Below are positions 59,401 to 64,000 of a stretch of 64,000 nt of DNA, in pieces. Each line of letters starts with the position of its first letter. Position 1 is the first letter of the stretch. The DNA is from Syngnathus acus (taxonomy: Eukaryota > Chordata > Actinopteri > Syngnathiformes > Syngnathidae): contig NC_051097.1 in NCBI RefSeq assembly GCF_901709675.1, positions 5,327,039 to 5,391,038 on the forward strand. Reading direction: 5' to 3'. The position numbers were made by a program, and so were the translations under genes. The notes beneath the pieces are model-generated. The model was not told the origin of the DNA. It saw only the letters and a program-made list of their open reading frames with translations, and made no database searches.

Positions 59401-62400
59401 GATCTCCAATTGTCCTAGGAGAGCAACATGTGTGCGTGTTAATACAGCAATTCTCTATAAAATAAAATGGCCCTGGTTTAAAGAGTAAAGTGTGGCGCTT
59501 AAAGACTTGATTTAATTACGAGAGGCACTAAAGTGCCTTTTAATGAGCAGCTTCACCAGGACTAGCTCCCGATGGGACTGGCAGTTCTGCAAAGTAACGA
59601 GGTAAATCCTGCACCCAGGGGTCTTTAATCACTCCCCTGGTAGCAAAATACCACCTGCATTCACAATGGGATGCCACATTTCTTACTGAGTTCTTCAATG
59701 TTTCCGAATTGAAAGTCCACTCACTTTTTTTTTCCCCTCACAGTGTGTAAAACACTACACAACAAATCATCAGCTACATGAATTAAAAAAATAAAATCCT
59801 ACAGATGACATGATTGTGGTTATGACATTTAATTTACAAAAAAAATGAAACAATTAATGCAATTAAACAATTGCACTAGGAAAACATATTTAGCATTATT
59901 TGAAAAATGCCTATTTGGAAAATAAAAATGGGGTTACAAAGAAAATTATTTAAAATATTTAAAAAAAATCAATTATGAGAACTAAAAAAAAAATAAATAA
60001 AATAAAAAAAGGGTCATGCGATTTGATTAAAAAATACAATTTCTCACCTGGCCAGCGTGAGGTCATGCTTGTGGTACTCCAAGGCTTTCCCATACTCCTT
60101 CAGGTAGAAGTAGGCGTTGCCCAGTTGGCTGTAGATGGCGCTGAGGGTCTTGAGGTCCTCCGTGCCAACCTGCACGGCCGCCTCGAAGAACGCCGTGCCA
60201 CCTTTGAAGTCCCCCGCCTTGCACAGGCGCTCCCCTTCCAAGGCCAACTCCAAGCAGGACGCCTCCATCCTAGATGACAGTAACATTAGCTCCACTTTGC
60301 ACATCTCTTTTCGAATTGTCATCATCTCCATGACAACAAGGGCCTTAGCAATGCCACCTTTTCACTGCACAACCCGTGTGCACAAAGACGCACAGTATCC
60401 GATGCCTTTCAACAAGAGGCTTCTCAAACGCAATACTTTGGTTACCACAGAAACCACTGGATCACATGCACTGTTTGAGGCCATGTACAAGGCATCTTTG
60501 TGTGCATTGACAAGTGCTTTATTGTAAAAGGAGCAGATAATGCCATGAAAAGTGCGTGAATGGAAGAATCGTACAAACGGGGAAAAGCATCATCAGCAAA
60601 GTGTATGGGCGGATGGATAATCCAGGATGAACTAAAGGGCAGGGTATTTGATGAAATTCCGGATTGTAGAGTTAATCAAGGATTACTCGTCAGTCTAATC
60701 AAATCTAATCTACATGTGTTGCCTATAGAAGGGAAGATGTACCATATGGGACTCAGTAAGAAGGTTTAGTGGGGGAAAACAGCAAGGGCCATTTCACTGT
60801 ACTCTTGAATCATTACACCTGTATATTATTTTTGTCTGCATGAAAAAAAATCCTGCAATAATTAGTTTTGGAATTTGTGGAACGGGGACGGAAAAATCTA
60901 TAAAAAAAAAACTAGTGAAGATCTTAAGAACTACTTGGTCAGTATTAGGGCCGTATGAAAACTAAAAACACAAAAATTAACAAAACAGAACTAATGCAAA
61001 GAGGAATAAAAATTCTATTATTTAGAAAAACAACATTATGAGATTAAACTTGGAACTATTTTCTATTCTCGTGTTTCCATCTCTTTAATATTTTTTGCTT
61101 CATCTCACTGTAGCCTATTTTATTTTGTTTTTATTCTTAAAAAAAATTACACTTTCCAATATTGTGAACAAGTTATTAACATTAATATTCAACACAATGG
61201 ACAAGGTGGATATCCGTAAAATAACATTTAAGACTCTGATTTTCACTGACTCACTTAAGGAAAAGATGAGCACAGTACAAGCTGCCAAGTTTCACTACCT
61301 GTGCTTTTGCTTGCCAATCGTCTTGTCCACAAACTTCTGCAACTCCAAGTGTAAAGGCTTGAGAACGGCATGAGGTCGAGGGCCATGGTGCACCAGTCTG
61401 CACACCGTCTGCTCTGCCCCTGTGAGAGGGCATGACTCCGATGCCATCATGACAAGTCCTTGGACGACTTGGCAATGTGCCACAAAAGAGTCAAACAGTA
61501 TGAATGACCTCCTATAGTGTCCATTAATACAATGGAATCCAAAATGTCCGAAAGAAAACAATGCGTGAATTCCAAGTGCAAGATTCTAGCCCCAAGAATC
61601 ACATCTGCTTCTCAGGTTCCAAACACAAAACTTTTTGGATGATTCCAAGATGGCACCGCTCCAATGAAAAAAATGTAAAAGTCAACAGAAGATGATTTAA
61701 AGTCGTCCAAGCCAGCAGAGGTTGTTGCTGCTTCTGTGAGTACTTTTCAGTCCTACAAAGGATTGGACAGCTTGTACACCTTCTTAATTGTGTCCAAGCA
61801 GCACAGTAAGTGGCCCGGACTAATCCAACTATTTGCTTACTCCAGCAGGAACGCTATTAGATCAGACATCCAAGAGACTCAGTCAAAAAAGTGTCTCGTT
61901 ATTTTCCCAAAAAACAAACTGCACCGTTGACAATTCTTTATTTAACGACCAATGCGTTGAAGTCAAACTGACTAAGATCATTTGAGCTGTGATTCATGCA
62001 CCCAGTTAGTATATCAAACTGCCCTTGAGAAAGAAATGAACCACGTTGGGGGCATTTTCTGAGCGTCACTTTCCCTTACGGACTCATTTTTTGCATGAGA
62101 AAACGGAAGTGAAAGTGGGAAGAGATTTTGGTATACCACCAGCTGCTAAAGAGACTTTGCAACGAAACACTCCAATCTGAGGAGTCGTCTTGATGACGAT
62201 TAGCAGCTACTTGGCAGTTTTATTCATTGCAGACAGCCGTTAGAAAGACATCAATTCAACTTCTAAAATCCCTCGAGGGAGTTGTAAAATAGGTTCTCGA
62301 ATTGCAATATCAAACACTACCCTCGACAAATAAATTCAAGGAGTCAAATCGATGGAAGGAATGCGAAGAAAACAAGACAGAGAAGGGAGGAAAAGAAAAG

Positions 62401-63854
62401 CAACCGCACAAGAAAAACAGTAATTTAATTTCCTTTTTTTTGGGGGGACTTTCATTCTTGACATCCTTGTGGTTAACTGAAGAATGGCACTGTGTAATAG
62501 AGCCATTCAAATTGGTCAGCTTGGGGCAAACTGTCATTCCTACTCTTAAGCATAAAAAAAAATTAATCAGCTATAATTTTAAACTACAGATTGTCTAGAA
62601 AAGCAGAGGGTAGCTCAAGAATGTTATCCCCCACCAACCCTCCTGCAATTGACACAAAAGGGTACTTGCTTCTTTTTGTCTCTTCTTTGCTTATTTCTGT
62701 TTGCTCCAAGGAACAAAACAAACATGTCTTGCAGAAAGGTCACGTGTCGTTTGGAAATAAGGGCAACAGCTCACAGAGGGCAAGCGCCAGAAGTGTGAGT
62801 CAGTCTTCATATTTACCTTGCGAGTGCCAAACGATCACACAGACCGTGAAAATGTCACTTGACAACATAGCAGCAATAAACATTGACTGCCACACTGGGC
62901 GGCCCACAATTACATATTTGGGATTTTTTTTTCACACCTTCAATTCAGTCTCGATTACTTTATTTAAAGTGACAGTGTGTAGAATGTTTATATTTTCTTA
63001 TGTTCATTCAATTTAAAAATACAGTATTAATTTCAATAGTATGCAAAATAATATGTTTGATCACATCAACTTACTTTTTTGTATATATTCATAGGTCTAG
63101 TAATCTCTACACACAAACACATGGTCAGCTCGCTCCCCATAATTCTTTACACAGCTTAATTCAAAACCCTGGCGACTACTTGTAGGCCTTTGGCAAACAT
63201 GGAGTGTTGTTCACAAGCCAAAACACATTTAGTCAACAAAAAGAGAATCATTAGCCATACAGCAACGTCAGGGGCGGGGTGAGGCTAATTTCAGCAAGGC
63301 AAGAAAAGGGTGTGTTAAATTGTGCTGTAATTCTTGATCTAGTTTGACAAAAGCATGTCATGTGAACAAAGGCACTTGCAAATTGTTTTGTGAAAAATCT
63401 GTGCAGTAGGTCCCTTTTTTAAAAACTGCAGATCTGTAAATGTGACGCATGCAGCGGACACATCACCAAATAACACAGGTCATTGTTTAATGTCTCATTC
63501 TGATGCAGATTTCATTTGATTCCGACATCTGGATCTTTAATGTTGTATGTGCATTATTTTATTTTACTTGTATAGACAAAAACTGCACGCCTCAAAAGTG
63601 TACGTGGGCTCCGCTCAGTCTGCATGCAAGTCGAGCCAGTGTTATTGAGGTTTGGAACCGGTGTCTGGCTGCCAGCCGTCCTCGGAAGTCACAAACCACC
63701 GCCTGCCCATTTTCCACTTAAAAGCTTCGAGTGGTCATTTGTTATCATTTTCAGGGTTTGACAATATCTGTTAATGAATGAAAACGGCTTACCTTGAATG
63801 TAGCCGCTTGCTAGCCAGTTCCTGCTGCACACCGCTAGCTAGCGACCGATCCAT
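53278..63854 (-). CDS. gpsm1: G-protein-signaling modulator 1 (AGS3), 14 coding exons
   Basis: GPSM1/AGS3 binds Gi/o-alpha-GDP through GoLoco motifs and prevents GDP release; its TPRs bind polarity partners such as Inscuteable. The exons, in transcript order, are 63854-63793, 60269-60048, 59414-59279, 59220-59078, 58987-58864, 58449-58334, 58197-58042, 57975-57867, 57788-57674, 56911-56841, 56773-56612, 54146-53999, 53937-53735 and 53484-53278. All phases agree, giving 657 residues. TPRs span about 22-380, with repeated SLGN/NLGN signatures. GoLoco motifs are near 480-500, 531-550, 579-597 and 612-631, each ending DDQR or DEQR. CKAGDFK, VGSLPGLRI and RVQAKRMDEQR match GPSM1 rather than GPSM2. 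The start ATG gives MDRSLASGVQQ and then RLHSR|MEASC, parallel to human RLYSRMEASC. Splice donors after exons 3 and 4 (GTCTGA, GTTTGT) are weak but frame-correct. Confidence 0.95.
53735..53937 (-). CDS. gpsm1: gpsm1 exon 13: GoLoco 2 and start of GoLoco 3
   Basis: This 203-nt exon encodes TEELFDLIASSQSRRLDDQR, the VGSLPGLRI linker and DDFFNMLIKCQ. GoLoco 3 is split by the next intron. Confidence 0.95.
53999..54146 (-). CDS. gpsm1: gpsm1 exon 12: GoLoco 1
   Basis: This 148-nt exon encodes DEDCFFDLLSKFQSSRMDDQ and the arginine completing the motif. The methionine in RMDDQR is where the short mammalian AGS3 form starts. The donor is GTCAGT. Confidence 0.94.
55337..55650 (-). promoter_or_regulatory. 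gpsm1: Candidate internal promoter/first exon of gpsm1
   Basis: In the intron before the first GoLoco exon, a GC/purine-rich patch ends GCAGCCG|GTGAGT, a near-ideal donor on the minus strand. Splicing to exon 12 would allow start at the methionine of RMDDQR and yield a GoLoco-only protein like mammalian AGS3-SHORT. There is no TATA box. The call rests on position and one donor. Confidence 0.3.
56221..56558. mobile_element. hAT-like non-autonomous element
   Basis: This 338-bp element opens CAGGTGTCAAACTC and closes GAGTTTGACACCCCTG. The inside begins with GGCCCGGGGGCCGG and GTGGCCCGCGAAG words typical of a family found in many vertebrates. No clear 8-bp target duplication remains. It lies in gpsm1 intron 11. 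Confidence 0.8.
56612..56773 (-). CDS. gpsm1: gpsm1 exon 11: linker
   Basis: This 162-nt, phase 0-0 exon encodes a charged, serine-rich linker between the TPR and GoLoco regions (DGEGHETESLPRRSTSQS and SSDERPWLDSPVDADD). No folded domain is apparent. Confidence 0.88.
56841..56911 (-). CDS. gpsm1: gpsm1 exon 10: linker start
   Basis: This 71-nt exon encodes ARPKFTKRDSMDSVELWKLS and three more residues. QGARPK across the junction is the same as recalled human GPSM1. Confidence 0.9.
57212..57554. mobile_element. Nested pair of palindromic MITEs
   Basis: An outer element (57212-57300 plus 57473-57554) is split by an inner copy (57301-57472). Both begin TACCGTAATTTTCGGACTAT and end in its reverse complement. 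Removing the inner copy and one TA restores the outer sequence CATATATATGTATATAAGTC, which also occurs intact inside the inner copy. This shows insertion at TA with TA duplication. It lies in gpsm1 intron 9. Confidence 0.92.
57674..57788 (-). CDS. gpsm1: gpsm1 exon 9: end of TPR array
   Basis: This 115-nt exon begins IGDRNGELTARLNVEQLM, matching the recalled human end of the TPR array. Confidence 0.94.
57867..57975 (-). CDS. gpsm1: gpsm1 exon 8: TPR
   Basis: This 109-nt exon encodes VGEGRACWSLGNAYVSL and KHLEISKE. WSLGNAY is a TPR signature. Confidence 0.94.
58042..58197 (-). CDS. gpsm1: gpsm1 exon 7: TPR
   Basis: This 156-nt exon encodes KTLQLSRQLRDQVMEAQACY, SLGNTYTLLQQYDRAIEYH and KHLYIAQDLTD. 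Confidence 0.95.
58334..58449 (-). CDS. gpsm1: gpsm1 exon 6: TPR
   Basis: This 116-nt exon encodes RLSIAKEFGDKAAERRAYSN, LGNALIFLGQF and TATDYY. The FGDKAAERRAYSNLGNA block is identical to the recalled human sequence. Confidence 0.95.
58864..58987 (-). CDS. gpsm1: gpsm1 exon 5: TPR
   Basis: This 124-nt exon encodes MNLCLVKEVGDRAAQGRAYG and NLGNTHYLLGNF. GDRAAQGRAYGNLGNTHYLL matches human. Confidence 0.95.
59078..59220 (-). CDS. gpsm1: gpsm1 exon 4: TPR
   Basis: This 143-nt exon encodes VGEARALYNIGNVFHAKGKQ and DLPADVRDTLQRATSFY. The donor is GA|GTTTGT, a weak site, chosen because it restores GAG and the following frame. Confidence 0.9.
59279..59414 (-). CDS. gpsm1: gpsm1 exon 3: TPR
   Basis: This 136-nt exon encodes TIGDRIGEGKASGNLGNTLK and CCQRHLDISQEQGDK. 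The donor AAG|GTCTGA is weak; the in-frame TGA just beyond makes splicing here necessary. Confidence 0.92.
60048..60269 (-). CDS. gpsm1: gpsm1 exon 2: first TPRs
   Basis: This 222-nt exon encodes MEASCLELALEGERLCKAGD, FFEAAVQVGTEDLKTLSAIY and SQLGNAYFYL. It is the most conserved part of the protein. Confidence 0.96.
60270..63792 (-). other. gpsm1: gpsm1 intron 1 (3.5 kb)
   Basis: No exon of the main transcript is present. One possible alternative first exon (61299-61451) is listed separately. The rest is AT-rich with no recognised element. Confidence 0.7.
61299..61451 (-). CDS. gpsm1: Possible alternative first exon of gpsm1
   Basis: An open frame with ATGATG near 61451 ends ...GKQKH plus AG before GTAGTG, the same phase as exon 1. 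Joined to exon 2 it would give a different 50-odd-residue start before RMEASC. It has no recognisable motif, and the match of phase could be chance. Confidence 0.2.
63793..63854 (-). CDS. gpsm1: gpsm1 exon 1: N-terminus
   Basis: The 62 nt encode MDRSLASGVQQELASKRLHS plus a split arginine codon, before GTAAGC. The ATG has G at -3 and +4. The frame stays open upstream to an earlier ATG near 63989, giving a basic, glycine-rich stretch that I take as 5' UTR. Confidence 0.8.
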
Positions 63855-64000
63855 CTCACCGCCTCGTACCTGCTTCCGCCAGCCCCCCCAAATAAGAGGC
63901 CCCTTCACGGCAAGCTGGCTCTTTGACAGGCCCACTCCCCCTTTGACTCGGCTCCTTTTCACCCCCTTTCCCCCCGACTCTTTAACCACAGTAATGTCAG

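Noticed and set aside
60135-60527. 130-residue plus-strand open frame
   Set aside because: It is antisense to gpsm1 exon 2 and runs on into the intron.
53278-63854. gpsm2 (LGN) as the identity
   Set aside because: Diagnostic words (CKAGDFK, VGSLPGLRI, RVQAKRMDEQR, QGARPK) match GPSM1 rather than the corresponding GPSM2 residues.
1-64000. tRNA, rRNA, CRISPR or bacterial-type systems
   Set aside because: Reading both strands showed no cloverleaf with A/B boxes, no repeat-spacer array and no operon-like gene packing.

Overview
The window is vertebrate nuclear DNA, almost certainly from a ray-finned (teleost-type) fish. It has multi-exon genes with GT-AG introns, AT-rich spacers, microsatellites and several small palindromic DNA transposons. 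The protein sequences align along their length with recalled human endoglin, adenylate kinase 1 and GPSM1 but are clearly non-mammalian. I cannot name the species. I saw no tRNA, rRNA, CRISPR array, bacterial operon or viral gene.

Three protein genes all read from the minus strand, so they are listed here from low to high coordinate, which is 3' to 5' in transcription. (1) eng (endoglin) has 12 coding exons, with its stop at 17251 and start codon at 41385; a probable non-coding first exon ends at 42214. Every exon junction keeps frame and gives 568 residues. The ZP-N half of the ZP module seems to be absent. (2) ak1 (adenylate kinase 1) has 6 coding exons at 45929-47940, giving 193 residues with all catalytic residues present. 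A TATA box at 50456-50465 and a candidate 5' UTR exon lie upstream. (3) gpsm1 (AGS3) has 14 coding exons at 53278-63854, giving 657 residues with an N-terminal TPR array and four GoLoco motifs. Two possible alternative first exons lie at 61299-61451 and 55337-55650.

The first 15 kb, 3' of eng, contains no gene I can support. It holds one 311-bp palindromic element and some stretches that look like conserved non-coding DNA. The 9.7-kb first intron of eng holds two more palindromic elements, an ETS-type site and a (CA) microsatellite. The gaps between the three genes are short, about 2.9 kb and 1.5 kb, and contain only promoters, 3' UTRs and repeats.

The genes are not known to share one pathway. 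Endoglin is an endothelial BMP9/BMP10 co-receptor, AK1 balances ATP, ADP and AMP, and GPSM1 holds Gi-alpha-GDP. The eng-ak1 adjacency matches human 9q34. In human, GPSM1 is on the same chromosome arm but distant.

Nothing here is a clearly new biological system. The best leads are the reduced ZP module of endoglin, a palindromic element inserted into a copy of itself with a TA duplication, a composite element carrying a piece of a second transposon family, and a possible internal promoter for a GoLoco-only gpsm1 form.
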